28,935 bases of DNA. Origin: Myxococcales bacterium. GTDB lineage: Bacteria > Myxococcota_A > Bradymonadia > UBA4248. Position numbers and translations under genes: made by a program. Shown piece by piece: positions 1 through 7,736 of the stretch; the stretch's first letter is position 1, and each line of letters begins with the position of its first letter. A model generated the notes under the pieces. It saw only the letters and a program-made list of their open reading frames with translations. It searched no databases and was not told the DNA's origin. Location: the NCBI GenBank assembly GCA_004554395.1, contig SFMP01000127.1:1-28935 (forward strand), given 5' to 3'.

Positions 1-707
1 ATGATATCGCACAAACCTTCAGTTTTTCCTTCAGCTCTACCTTGTTTTAGCCCACGATCGTAACCTTCGTTTTCAATGTCGAGAGCCCAGCTTTTCATGC
101 GTGCCTCCTTCGATAAAAAAGATTGTCGAAATCCGTATTCTTTGCTGAGTATGCGATGCGATTGCTCGATTGGAACTTCAGATCGAAAGAGCAAAGAGAG
201 CATCCGCATCAGTGCGTTATTTTATAGTTAGGATCGGTCGAATCTCCAACTCTAATGAGGACGACAGTCATGAGATCGTATTGTTTAGAGTCGACTTCGT
301 ATTCGCCGATGATGTCTTCTTTGCAAATCGAAAAGCGCTGACTCGTTCCTCGAGCGTCTGGCGATGGATTCGTACAAATCCAGATCGAATAGACTTTTTT
401 GAGATCGTCGTAGTCGTCGTGTTTGAAAACGGTACCTTTTTGCGATGTCACGAGTCGGGCCGCGTAGTAGATGCCTCGACGCGTAAGGTCGTAGGGCAAA
501 TTCGCGTTGCGTTGTCCTTCTACGTTGACGATGAGTTCGATGGGTTCGTCTGTATGCGGAACGCGAACTTCGAACCGCGTATTGTATACGACTTTTCCTT
601 CGGTGAAAGTGGCATGCTCGCTGCCGATGACTTTAGCGGCGAGTTCTGCGATAGATAACGATCTATGTGTAAAAAACTACATCTATTTTAGCAGATGTGT
701 TTGACAT
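1..707 (-). pseudogene. Frameshifted PD-(D/E)XK nuclease family transposase (Rpn/PDDEXK_2-like), cut by window edge
   Basis: Three reading-frame pieces on the minus strand join into one recognisable protein. An ATG at 707 opens MSNTSAKIDVVFYT and stops at once (663). The next frame, with no start of its own, runs from about 660 to 209 and holds the core: a VPHTDEPIELIVNVEGQ stretch, where the nuclease fold has its acidic and E-x-Q residues, then RRGIYYAARLVTSQKG and DYDDLKKVYSIWICTNP, both typical of the PDDEXK_2 family. It stops at 209. A third frame starting near 224 continues with LSKEYGF and the family's Gly/Lys/Glu tail (EGYDRGLKQGRAEGKTEG) and leaves the window. Two +/-1 frameshifts, near 668 and near 212-222 (an AAAA run), therefore break the gene. 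Known family members are linked to mobile or recombination-promoting nucleases. Sequencing error is possible, but two breaks in 700 bp favour real decay. Confidence 0.75.
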
Positions 708-772
708 ATGTCTACCGGTTTTTAATCGTTTTTGAGTCACCAGTGGTGATAGGGCTTTGGTGTTCGTTAGGA

Positions 773-974
773 GCCCGTATTGAGCGTAGCGAAATAGGGC
801 GCCCCAAAAGCCCGTATTGCCAAAGGCAATAGGGCGCCAAAAGCCCGTATTGCCAAAGGCAATAGGGCGCCAAAAGCCCGTATTGCCAAAGGCAATAGGG
901 CGCCAAAAGCCCGTATTGAGCGTAGCGAAATAGGGCGATGCGTGGCGTATTGCGCGATTGGCGCAATAGCCACG
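773..974. repeat. Array of six hairpin repeats, family A
   Basis: Six imperfect palindromes lie in tandem at 773-800, 810-835, 843-868, 876-901, 909-936 and 941-974. The middle three are identical and spaced 33 bp apart: a GCCC arm, an unpaired G, a TATTGCC stem, an AAA loop, then GGCAATA and GGGC. The first and fifth keep the outer arms but have a different interior (GCGTAGC). The sixth has a different outer arm (CGTGGC pairing with GCCACG) and a different inner stem (TATTGCGC pairing with GCGCAATA). All keep C-G-TAT on the left and ATA-G on the right. The array starts 27 bp beyond the stop of the outer-membrane protein gene at 1002 and may protect or end its transcript; that role is inference. 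Confidence 0.9.
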
Positions 975-1001
975 TGACAAAAAGACAAAAAGCGCGTGGT
1001 C

Positions 1002-2117
1002 TTATTTGAAGACGTCGAAGCCGAGAGTGAAGAGGAGTGTGTTGGTGATTTGCCAGTCGGTGGTGACGAAAGGCGCGCGTTTGGCAATGAGTGCGTAGTC
1101 GAGGCTTGCCCATTGAGCGAGTTTGACGCTGATTTTGGCGGTAATGTCGGCGTGGATGAGGTCGGCGGAGCTGAGTCCGTGGTCGTCGTTGACGGCGCAT
1201 GGGTAGTAGATGCTGCCGATGAGCGACCAGTTGACATAGTCGACGAAAATGCCTTTGAGTTCGACTTCGCCTTCGACACCGACGGAATGGGTGTCGACGA
1301 GTTCGCGGACGTCGTAGAAAGCGTCGCCATCGTCGTCGTCGAAGGAGACGTAACCGCCGGAGGCGAAGAGGTGTTGTCCGGCGGCGCCGAGTTTGACGTT
1401 GACGCTGAGCATTTCGTTTTCGTAGGGGTTGAAGAAGACGCCGGCGGCTTCGGAGATGAGGAAAGGCTCGAAAGCGTTGGAGAGTTTGACGGATTCTTGG
1501 GCGGCGACTTCGCGCGAGGGGCGAGTGAATTTGTCGTCGGATTTGTCGTCGATTTTCGTGTCGGATTGGTAGTAGCGGACTTGGATGTCTTTATCGGTGA
1601 CGTAGTAGCCGGGGAAGAGGGAGGTTTGGAGTCGGAATCGGACGAATGGTCCGACCCATTCGGCTTGTGGAATGCGGAAGAGTCCGAGCGTTTGGAAATC
1701 GAATTTATCGGTTGTTTTGATGAAGTCGTCGATGGTTGGAAGTTTTGTTTGTTGGTGTTCGACTTCGAGTTTGTTTTGCCATTCGAACCATTTGTAGACG
1801 TAATCGATGGCGCCTTTGATGTAGAGTCCGAAAGTGAAGGCGGTGCCGTCGGTGACGCCGTCGACGTCTTTGTTGTAGTTGATCGAAGCGGAGCCGCCGA
1901 TGCGGAGTTTTGGGTACCATCCGGTGTTGCGCGACATCTTTGTTTTGACGGCTTCGGCGGTTGCGGTGTCGGCGATGATTTGATTTTCGCTTTCGACGGT
2001 AATCTTTGTCTCGCCTTGTTTCATCGAATTGTCTTGGGCTAGGGTGTAGCTGCCGAAGGCGGGGAGTGTAGCAAGCGAGAGAGCGGTACCAAGCGCTAGT
2101 TTTTTGAATGTATCCAT
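1002..2117 (-). CDS. Outer-membrane beta-barrel protein, DUF3078-like
   Basis: The 371-residue product starts with a Sec signal peptide (about residues 1-28, KK then a hydrophobic stretch ending near TLAQ). A GGAG box lies 8 bases before the ATG. After a short linker the chain is rich in alternating aromatic and polar strands (LRIGGSASINYN, FGLYIKGAIDYVYKWFEW, WVGPFVRFRLQTSLFPGYYV) and ends in strands finishing LFTLGFDVFK, as expected of a barrel. The WFEWQNKLEVEH, DKFDFQTLGLFRI and FVRFRLQTSLFPGY stretches resemble DUF3078 outer-membrane proteins, an assignment made by eye. No substrate can be named. Acid-rich loops (FDDDDGDAFYD) could face outward. The gene is monocistronic, with a hairpin array just beyond its stop and a 395-bp divergent intergenic region upstream. 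Confidence 0.75.
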   Translation of the reverse strand: MDTFKKLALGTALSLATLPAFGSYTLAQDNSMKQGETKITVESENQIIADTATAEAVKTKMSRNTGWYPKLRIGGSASINYNKDVDGVTDGTAFTFGLYIKGAIDYVYKWFEWQNKLEVEHQQTKLPTIDDFIKTTDKFDFQTLGLFRIPQAEWVGPFVRFRLQTSLFPGYYVTDKDIQVRYYQSDTKIDDKSDDKFTRPSREVAAQESVKLSNAFEPFLISEAAGVFFNPYENEMLSVNVKLGAAGQHLFASGGYVSFDDDDGDAFYDVRELVDTHSVGVEGEVELKGIFVDYVNWSLIGSIYYPCAVNDDHGLSSADLIHADITAKISVKLAQWASLDYALIAKRAPFVTTDWQITNTLLFTLGFDVFK

Positions 2118-2512
2118 TTGAGATCTCCGTGGTTCAAATGGCGCATGAATGGGGAGATTCTACATGCGTCAGAGAATAGTCGTTCGCGATTGATGCGAAA
2201 AGCGGCGCAAAAGGCGCTTTTGCGCATAGAATTGCTAGATGAAAACTCGGGCGTACGTGTCGCTGCGAGCACACAAAACTGGCGAGTTAGGCTCAAACCA
2301 GAGGCAGAGATACATACGTACGAGCTAGGCGAGTTTATAGCGATGCATGGGTGTAATTTCAAGATTCGAAGGAACGAAAAACGCATTACACATTGCCAAT
2401 TGCGCTTGATCGGGTTAAACGGGCAAGTCGGCGCAGTCGCCGTTGGCGTGAAGTGCGTCGAATCGGAGGGGGAACGAATAGAGAATTAATTTGGGATAGA
2501 ATTTTCCAGCCT
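2118..2512. other. Divergent intergenic region between the barrel gene and lolC-like gene
   Basis: This 395-bp stretch should hold the promoters for both flanking genes. The only clear structure is an inverted repeat near 2206-2226, GCGCAAAAG facing CTTTTGCGC around a GCG loop, which could be an operator or a short hairpin. No convincing -35/-10 pair was picked out. Open frames here (2118-2489 on + and others) have no family resemblance and no ribosome site. Confidence 0.4.
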
Positions 2513-3799
2513 ATGTTTGAATATTTTGCGGGTCTTCGATATTTGTTGAATCGCTCGCGTATCAGTTTATCGATTATTTCGATCATATCGATATGTGGTG
2601 TTTGTCTTGGCGTGATGGCGCTCGTATCGGTCGTATCGGTGGCGGGTGGTTTTGAAGACGAATTTCGCGACAAAGTCTTGGGCGTCAATAGTCACGTTCT
2701 GGTGATGACGTATAAGCAGGACGATTTTCGCGAATATCGCGATGTACAAGAGAAGATCGAATTGCATTCATCGGAGGTCATCGAGACGGCGCCGTTTATC
2801 TTTCACGAGATGATGATAGCGATTGGGTCGAAGGTGTCGGGTATTTTGATCAAGGGCGTGGAGCCCGAGACGATGATGGGCGTGAGCGATTTGGCGAAGT
2901 ATATCATCGCCGAGGACGATGCCAGACGGGCTGAAATCTTGGACGATCTGCATTACGTACCGTCGCGCGATGGCGAAGTGCCGCCCGTCATCATAGGGCG
3001 CGTTTTGGCGCAGAAGCTCAAGGCCGATATTGGCGACGAGGTGCGAGTGATATCGCCGCGTCGAGGGATCGTCGGAGAGCACCGATATGGACCGAGCCAG
3101 ATGGATCCGACGCAAAAGCGGTTTAGAATTATTGCGCTCTATGATTCGGGGTTCTATGACTACGACAATCGCCTGCTTTTGTGCGATTACAAGGCTTTGC
3201 AGGAGTTTTTCAACCTCGACGACGTCGTGACGGGCGTCGAAGTTCGCGTGAAAAATATCAACGAGACGGGGAAATTGCGCGACGCGCTCACGCCTGTTCT
3301 CAACGATAATCCTGGGCTCGACCGTTATAAAGTCATCGATTGGCAAGATCTCAACCACAATTTGTTTACGAGTTTGCATCTTCAGAAAGTCACGCTTTCG
3401 GTCATCATGCTCTTCATCGTGATCGTAGCGAGTTTTAATATCGTTGGCACGCTCATCATGATGGTTCTCGACAAGCAGCGCGATATTTCGATTATGAAAT
3501 CGCTCGGCGCGAGCGATGGGATGATCATGCGGATGTTTATCTATCAGGGGATGTTTATCGGTGGAGTTGGCACGGTATTGGGGCTTTTGGGGGGGCTGGG
3601 CGTGTGTGAGCTCTTGTCGCTCTATGATTTTGAGCTCGATTCGACGGTGTATCTCATCAGCACGTTGCCCGTGAAGATCGAAGCGCATGTGTTTGCGGGG
3701 GTTGGAATAGCGACGCTATTTATTAGTTTCTTGGCGACGCTGTATCCGTCGTGGTGGGCGACGCAAATGTCGCCGGTCGAGGGATTGCGTTACGAATAG
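2513..3799 (+). CDS. lolC: Lipoprotein-releasing ABC transporter permease, LolC/LolE family
   Basis: The 428-residue protein has the MacB/FtsX layout of LolC/E: one N-terminal membrane helix (about 19-45, after the family-typical MFEYFAGLRYLLNR), a large periplasmic domain (about 46-280), and three C-terminal helices. The final part includes KQRDISIMKSLGAS, the coupling segment that contacts the LolD ATPase, and ends in the typical TLYPSWWATQMSPVEGLRYE. In the family this permease extracts outer-membrane lipoproteins from the inner membrane and passes them to LolA. The ATG at 2513 was chosen because homologues start with MFE/F-x-GLRY; an in-frame extension back to 2393 lacks support. The ribosome site is weak. 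No lolD or second permease is in the window, so LolC and LolE cannot be told apart. The many lipoproteins nearby would be clients. Confidence 0.9.
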   Translation: MFEYFAGLRYLLNRSRISLSIISIISICGVCLGVMALVSVVSVAGGFEDEFRDKVLGVNSHVLVMTYKQDDFREYRDVQEKIELHSSEVIETAPFIFHEMMIAIGSKVSGILIKGVEPETMMGVSDLAKYIIAEDDARRAEILDDLHYVPSRDGEVPPVIIGRVLAQKLKADIGDEVRVISPRRGIVGEHRYGPSQMDPTQKRFRIIALYDSGFYDYDNRLLLCDYKALQEFFNLDDVVTGVEVRVKNINETGKLRDALTPVLNDNPGLDRYKVIDWQDLNHNLFTSLHLQKVTLSVIMLFIVIVASFNIVGTLIMMVLDKQRDISIMKSLGASDGMIMRMFIYQGMFIGGVGTVLGLLGGLGVCELLSLYDFELDSTVYLISTLPVKIEAHVFAGVGIATLFISFLATLYPSWWATQMSPVEGLRYE

Positions 3800-3858
3800 T
3801 CGATGATTGCCATAGGCGGTGCGTCGCCGCGATATGATGCGCCGTCGAAGTGAGCCTT

Positions 3859-4674
3859 ATGTTTGGGTTAGGTCTGCCAGAAATCCTGTTTATCGTCTTG
3901 CTTGCGGCGCTCATCTTAGGCCCCGAACACATGCCGCGCGTCGCGCGAATGCTCGGAAAATGGAGTGCAAAGGCGCGTAGCGCCGCCACGACACTCGGTC
4001 AAGCTGTCATTCAAGACGAAGATACGCGGGCAGCCGTGCGAGATTTGTCGAAGCTACAAAACGACATTCGAAGTGCGAAAGACCAAGTTTTGTCGATCAA
4101 TCACCAGGTCAAAGATGGCGTCGCTGGCGTTGCAAAGATGGCGTTCGACGGCGTCGATATCGCTGGTTCTGCAGTGCAAAAGGACGACAAATCGGGAATG
4201 CAAACAGGGGCTGCCGACAATCGCTTTGGTCGCGATGATTTACAAACGACGCCGAGTGGTGGTGAAGAGAATTCGTTTTTTACGAAATCGATCGCCCATA
4301 TCCATCAACGACGCGATTGGCAGCCATCGTATGGCGATTTGTTGCCCGAAAACCGCGAGCGATGTGTCAGATTGGCAAAGCCAGCTTTTTTGCCCGAATC
4401 GGAATCGAGAAAAGTTTATCGCAAGAGAGTTAAACTTCCTGCGGTAAATATTTCAAATATCGAATTTAATTCAAATCCATTCATGCGATATGCAAAGACA
4501 TCGCTCGCTCTGCCTCGAGCATTGACGGCATCGGAGTCGGAGAAGGTGCGTTGCGAAAAAGTCACTTTATTGCAACCCGAGGTTCGGGGGAGCGGAGAAT
4601 GTATGTTAGCCGTTGGACTCCCCGAGCCCAAGCTCGATAGAGCGATGTATCGCGTGCATTTTTTGTGGCGTTAG
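3859..4674 (+). CDS. tatB: Sec-independent translocase subunit TatB (TatA/B family) with long C-terminal extension
   Basis: The start MFGLGLPEILFIVLLAALI is the classic TatB/TatA N-terminus: a short membrane helix (about 5-20), the GPE hinge, then an amphipathic helix with PRVARMLGKWSAKARSA. TatB works with TatC to recognise twin-arginine signal peptides. About 30 residues beyond the helix keep a TatB-like acidic/coiled character (DLSKLQNDIRSAKDQV). The product is 271 residues, however, well above the roughly 90-170 usual for TatB, and its last 150 residues resemble nothing I recognise. ATG 3859 is preferred over GTG 3850 because it gives the canonical MFG start, with GAAG 8 bases upstream. 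The gene follows lolC by 59 bp and precedes tatC, with a repeat block between. No separate tatA is visible here. Confidence 0.85.
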   Translation: MFGLGLPEILFIVLLAALILGPEHMPRVARMLGKWSAKARSAATTLGQAVIQDEDTRAAVRDLSKLQNDIRSAKDQVLSINHQVKDGVAGVAKMAFDGVDIAGSAVQKDDKSGMQTGAADNRFGRDDLQTTPSGGEENSFFTKSIAHIHQRRDWQPSYGDLLPENRERCVRLAKPAFLPESESRKVYRKRVKLPAVNISNIEFNSNPFMRYAKTSLALPRALTASESEKVRCEKVTLLQPEVRGSGECMLAVGLPEPKLDRAMYRVHFLWR

Positions 4675-5018
4675 CCCCGAGGGTTGATCGTTGCCTGACC
4701 TCACCCCCCAGCCCCCTGACCTCACCGCCGGCCTGTCGGCCACCCCCTCTCCATGAATGGAGAGGGGGTGATAGACGCCCGCGTTGCGTGCGTTATGGAT
4801 TTGGCGAGGGGGAGAGGACGCCCGTCGGGCGTTATTGATATGGCGAGGGTGAGAGGACGCCCGTCGGGCGTTATGGATATGGCGAGGGGGAGAGGACGCC
4901 CGTCGGGCGTTATTGATATGGTGTGGTGAATAGACATCTCCCATTGGGAGATGTGAGAAGCGTGCGCATAGCAAATGAATTATTTGAACCCAGCCCCCGA
5001 GCACTATGGAAGGGGAAA
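4675..5018. repeat. Dispersed repeat block, family B, between tatB and tatC
   Basis: The tatB-tatC gap is filled by modules found again at 25438-25555. From left to right: a CCTGACCTCACC motif twice (about 4694-4733), a GGCC-TGT-CGGCC hairpin, CCCCCTCTCCAT facing ATGGAGAGGGGG (about 4742-4769), then four units starting GACGCCC at 4774, 4817, 4856 and 4895. The second and third units are 39 bp, contain the GCCC-GTC-GGGC hairpin and continue GTTAT(T/G)GATATGGCGAGGG(G/T)GAGAG. A final hairpin of different sequence but similar form, CATCTCCC-ATT-GGGAGATG, sits at 4935-4953. No gene is visible in the block. Confidence 0.85.
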
Positions 5019-5855
5019 ATGTCTATGTCGGAAGAACTCGCAAAACAGACCGAAGAACAGCTCGAAATGCCATTTTTGGCGCATTTTGCCGAATTGCGCT
5101 CGCGCGTGTTCAAGATCGTCGTCGGCGTACTCGTCTTTTCGATAGCGTGTTTTTCGGTCGCGCCCATGCTCTATGAGTTTTTGGCGAAGCCGATTTATGG
5201 GGCATTGCCCGAGTCATCGCGCCAGCTCATCTTCATTAGTCCCGTCGAGCCGTTTTTCGTCTACTTGAAGCTGAGCGTTTTGATGGGCATCGTTGCGACG
5301 TTGCCGTGGACATTTTTCCAGATTTGGCGATTTATCGCGCCAGCCCTTTATCGGCATGAACGGCGAGCCATCGTGCCGCTTGTATTATCTTCGACGATTG
5401 TGTTTATTGTTGGGATAGTATTTTGTTATTCGTTTATCTTGCCGCTCGGTATGCAAGCGCTCATCGCCGCAGGGATGACTGAAGACTTCAATGCCGTTGC
5501 CCAGATATCGATGTCGTCGTATTACGATCTCGTCATTCGGCTGATGCTGGCGTTTGGTCTCGTCTTCGAAATGCCCATATTTAGCTACTTTTTGTCGCGG
5601 CTAGGGGTTATCGACGATTCGACGCTTAAGCGCCATTGGCGCGTAGCCGTCATTCTCATCTTTATCGTTGCAGCGATTCTGACGCCGCCCGATGTCATTA
5701 CGCAATGCGCCCTAGGGATTCCGATGTGTTTGCTCTACGGATTATCGATCTACGTCGCCAAGATTGCCAAGCCCAAGGCCATCGCTGATTCTGCGCCTTT
5801 GGGCGATTCCGCGCCCCTAGCCGACGAGAGTTTGCCGACATCGCCCAAGAATTGA
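5019..5855 (+). CDS. tatC: Sec-independent protein translocase TatC
   Basis: The 278-residue polytopic protein carries the TatC signature throughout. MPFLAHFAELRSRVFKI is the N-terminal signal-peptide-binding region. SPVEPFFVYLKL, FQIWRFIAPALYRHERR and ILTPPDVITQ are the conserved loop and end-of-helix motifs, and six membrane helices can be traced (the first near residues 33-50). TatC is the multispanning receptor that binds twin-arginine signals with TatB in the inner membrane. The start at 5019 has a near-ideal GGAAGGGG box six bases upstream, so the longer frame reaching back into the repeats at 4923 is rejected. The tail after the last helix (AKPKAIADSAPLGDSAPLAD) contains a short internal repeat. 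The gene has its own ribosome site but is cut off from tatB by about 340 bp of hairpins. Confidence 0.95.
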   Translation: MSMSEELAKQTEEQLEMPFLAHFAELRSRVFKIVVGVLVFSIACFSVAPMLYEFLAKPIYGALPESSRQLIFISPVEPFFVYLKLSVLMGIVATLPWTFFQIWRFIAPALYRHERRAIVPLVLSSTIVFIVGIVFCYSFILPLGMQALIAAGMTEDFNAVAQISMSSYYDLVIRLMLAFGLVFEMPIFSYFLSRLGVIDDSTLKRHWRVAVILIFIVAAILTPPDVITQCALGIPMCLLYGLSIYVAKIAKPKAIADSAPLGDSAPLADESLPTSPKN

Positions 5856-5905
5856 GCCGTGGGGAAAAAACGACGCCAATGCGTTCTATCACATGTCCTA
5901 AAAGA

Positions 5906-5934
5906 TTGAGACGTGGGTGCGTGTGTGTTATTTA
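5906..5934 (+). promoter_or_regulatory. Possible sigma-70 promoter for the FHA gene
   Basis: TTGAGA at 5906-5911 and TATTTA at 5929-5934 are separated by 17 bases, about 70 bp before the start codon at 6007. The -35 match is good and the -10 match is weak. This is only a candidate. Confidence 0.25.
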
Positions 5935-6006
5935 TTCCGAGTTTTGTGATATTTTTTGCTGTGCACGTCGCAGGCATCTTCACAGATTGAGTTTTGGAGG
6001 GCGAAA

Positions 6007-7527
6007 ATGCAGAAAGCTCCCATTATGCTGGGAAAACTCCTAATTTTATTTGCATTGTTATTTATTCCGTCGTGGGCTATGGCGAATAATCTGACGATTA
6101 TCGACGTCGAGACGCCCCAAGAAAACACGCCAGCGGAAGAGGCGCGCGTTTCGGTTTATTTCGATTATCGCCAGGGCGAAAATAACATGGCGATTACGGG
6201 AATCAACGCCAGCAATTGTTCGGTCCATATCGATGGCAAGACGCCCGAAGTCGTTCGCTCCGAAGTTCGCGATTTTACAACGGGCGACAGAGGCGTCGGC
6301 GTCGTATTCGTCTTCCCGATTGCCAAGAACTACCTCGAAGAGAGTTTTGCCATTCGTTCGACCTTGACGACGCTCGTCCAGAATATGAATCGCGAGATCG
6401 ATATGGTCAATGCGATTCCCTACGATTCGAATGCGACGCCGCTGGGGTGGTCGCGAGCGAGTGAGGGTTCGTTGAGTCGCGCCATAGGCGAGCTTCAGAC
6501 GACAGACGTTTTAGAGCCAAACCTCTTTACGTCGTTCCACGTCGCCGTCAACGTCTTGTCGAATCTGCAAAACGTATCGCAAAAATATGTCGTCATCATC
6601 AGCGACGCCGAAGGCGCCGTCGTTGGCGACCGCGAGCAAGCCATGCGCTATGTTGGTAGCTTTGTCGAGGCCCTCAAAAAGTACGATATCAAGCCGATTA
6701 TCGTCGGTTATAGCCCCGATGGCGCGGCTGCGATGAACAACGTCGACATCATCAAGCGCATAGCGACGAACGCCGGTGGTGCCTTCTTCCGCGCCGAGAA
6801 TCTCTCGATGTTCCAGCAAGCGCTTCAGCGCGATGTCTACGACTACATCTTCAAGCAATATATCTACGATGTCACGCTTAAGATGACGGGCGATAACTAT
6901 CTCGAGGCGGGCAAATACAACTTCCAGCTCGTCGTCAAGACGAATACGGGCGATGGCGATAAGAGTGCCGTCAAAATTACTTGGCCTAACCTCAAGAAAA
7001 ACCGCACGTGGCTCTGGGTTACGCTTGCTTGCTTGCTATTGGCAGGTATCGGCGTCGTCGCCTTTATCATCATTCGTCGACGCAACCAAGACGACGAAGA
7101 ATTCATCGATGAAGGTCCGCAAGAAGTCGTCTGCTCGACGTGTGGTAAACCGATTCCGCAACAACTTTTCGGGTTCAAAGGCGAATTCTGCCTCTCGGGC
7201 GGTTTGCCCGATTGCCCCTATTACCAAATGCCCGATCGCGGCAAAGTCCAAATCACCAAAGGTCCCATGGCCGATACGACTTTCTTCATCAAAAAAGATA
7301 TGACGACTATCGGTTCCTACCCCGAAAACGACATTTTCCTCGCCGATAAATCCGTATCGCGCAAACACGCCGCCATCAAGACCGACGAAGGTAAACGCTA
7401 CGAAATCCGCGATTTTGGGTCGTCAAACGGGCTCTACATCAATAACGAAAAGATTCAACGCAAATTCCTCAAAGACGGCGACCTCATTCGATTTGGAACA
7501 GTCGAAACCGTCTTTAAACTCAAATAG
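6007..7527 (+). CDS. Membrane protein with periplasmic VWA-like domain and cytoplasmic FHA domain
   Basis: The 506-residue protein has a signal peptide (1-26, cleavage near AMA-NN), a domain resembling von Willebrand A (about 90-300), one membrane helix (about 334-357), a Cys-rich knuckle (CSTCG near 376-380, a third Cys near 395 and DCPYY beyond) and a C-terminal FHA domain (about 413-506). FHA motifs are clear: SVSRKHAAI near 449 and IRDFGSSNGLYIN. FHA domains bind phosphothreonine, so the cytoplasmic end probably docks a Ser/Thr-kinase product. The VWA part keeps YVVIISDAEG and the NAGGAFFRA end. The expected metal-site DxSxS position reads FPIAKNY, so metal binding through a MIDAS looks lost. 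GGAGGG seven bases upstream fixes the start at 6007. A strong terminator follows. The combination suggests transmembrane signalling; the ligand is unknown. Confidence 0.85.
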   Translation: MQKAPIMLGKLLILFALLFIPSWAMANNLTIIDVETPQENTPAEEARVSVYFDYRQGENNMAITGINASNCSVHIDGKTPEVVRSEVRDFTTGDRGVGVVFVFPIAKNYLEESFAIRSTLTTLVQNMNREIDMVNAIPYDSNATPLGWSRASEGSLSRAIGELQTTDVLEPNLFTSFHVAVNVLSNLQNVSQKYVVIISDAEGAVVGDREQAMRYVGSFVEALKKYDIKPIIVGYSPDGAAAMNNVDIIKRIATNAGGAFFRAENLSMFQQALQRDVYDYIFKQYIYDVTLKMTGDNYLEAGKYNFQLVVKTNTGDGDKSAVKITWPNLKKNRTWLWVTLACLLLAGIGVVAFIIIRRRNQDDEEFIDEGPQEVVCSTCGKPIPQQLFGFKGEFCLSGGLPDCPYYQMPDRGKVQITKGPMADTTFFIKKDMTTIGSYPENDIFLADKSVSRKHAAIKTDEGKRYEIRDFGSSNGLYINNEKIQRKFLKDGDLIRFGTVETVFKLK

Positions 7528-7531
7528 TATT

Positions 7532-7655
7532 GCGCACGAAAGTGTGACGATTATCGTCATCGATGCTATTTGACATCGAAAGGAAATCCGCCGTTTCACG
7601 GCGGATTTTTTGATCGCCAAATAATACAGCGCACGAAAGTGTGACGATTACCGTC
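7532..7655. repeat. 27-bp direct repeat with embedded palindrome, flanking a terminator
   Basis: GCGCACGAAAGTGTGACGAT plus TA(T/C)CGTC occurs at 7532-7558 and again at 7629-7655 with a single mismatch. The first copy contains a perfect palindrome TGACGAT-T-ATCGTCA (7545-7559) and a short CAC-GAAA-GTG hairpin; the mismatch spoils the palindrome in the second copy. The terminator at 7584-7611 lies between the copies. The origin is unknown. Confidence 0.85.
7584..7611 (+). terminator. Rho-independent terminator after the FHA gene
   Basis: A perfect stem AAATCCGCCG facing CGGCGGATTT around a TTTCA loop is followed by a run of Ts, 57 bases beyond the stop codon at 7527. It separates this + strand operon from the converging glycosidase gene. 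Confidence 0.9.
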
Positions 7656-7685
7656 TTTCGGCATTTTATCGAGAAAAGGGAAAGC

Positions 7686-7701
7686 TCGCCCCATTGGGCG
7701 A
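7686..7701 (-). terminator. Possible hairpin terminator for the GH13 gene
   Basis: On the minus strand, TCGCCC-AATG-GGGCGA lies 36 bases past the stop codon of the glycosidase gene and is followed by a pyrimidine-rich stretch (GCTTTCCCTTTTCTC). The hairpin and its GAGAAG flank also resemble the one at 4935-4953, so it may be a repeat element serving as a terminator. Confidence 0.4.
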
Positions 7702-7736
7702 TGAGAAGGTTAGTTTGTGGAAAATAACGTTTGATT

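Noticed and set aside
1..98. ATG at 98 (minus) with a perfect AAGGAGGC box, looking like a new gene
   Set aside because: The box encodes KEA inside the continuing transposase frame, and sequence on both sides matches one protein family, so this is internal to the pseudogene.
773..974. Possible CRISPR array (33-bp period)
   Set aside because: Spacing between hairpins is about 7 bp of constant sequence, so there are no spacers.
996..2042. 348-residue plus-strand open frame
   Set aside because: Antisense shadow of the outer-membrane protein gene; it is almost all acidic residues and Val/Gly, with no ribosome site.
2118..2489. 123-residue plus-strand frame
   Set aside because: Starts at a TTG inside the barrel gene's leader, has no ribosome site or recognisable motif, and occupies the expected promoter region.
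4774..4930. Possible CRISPR array (regular 39-bp period)
   Set aside because: The whole unit is repeated with no variable spacers, and no cas genes are present.
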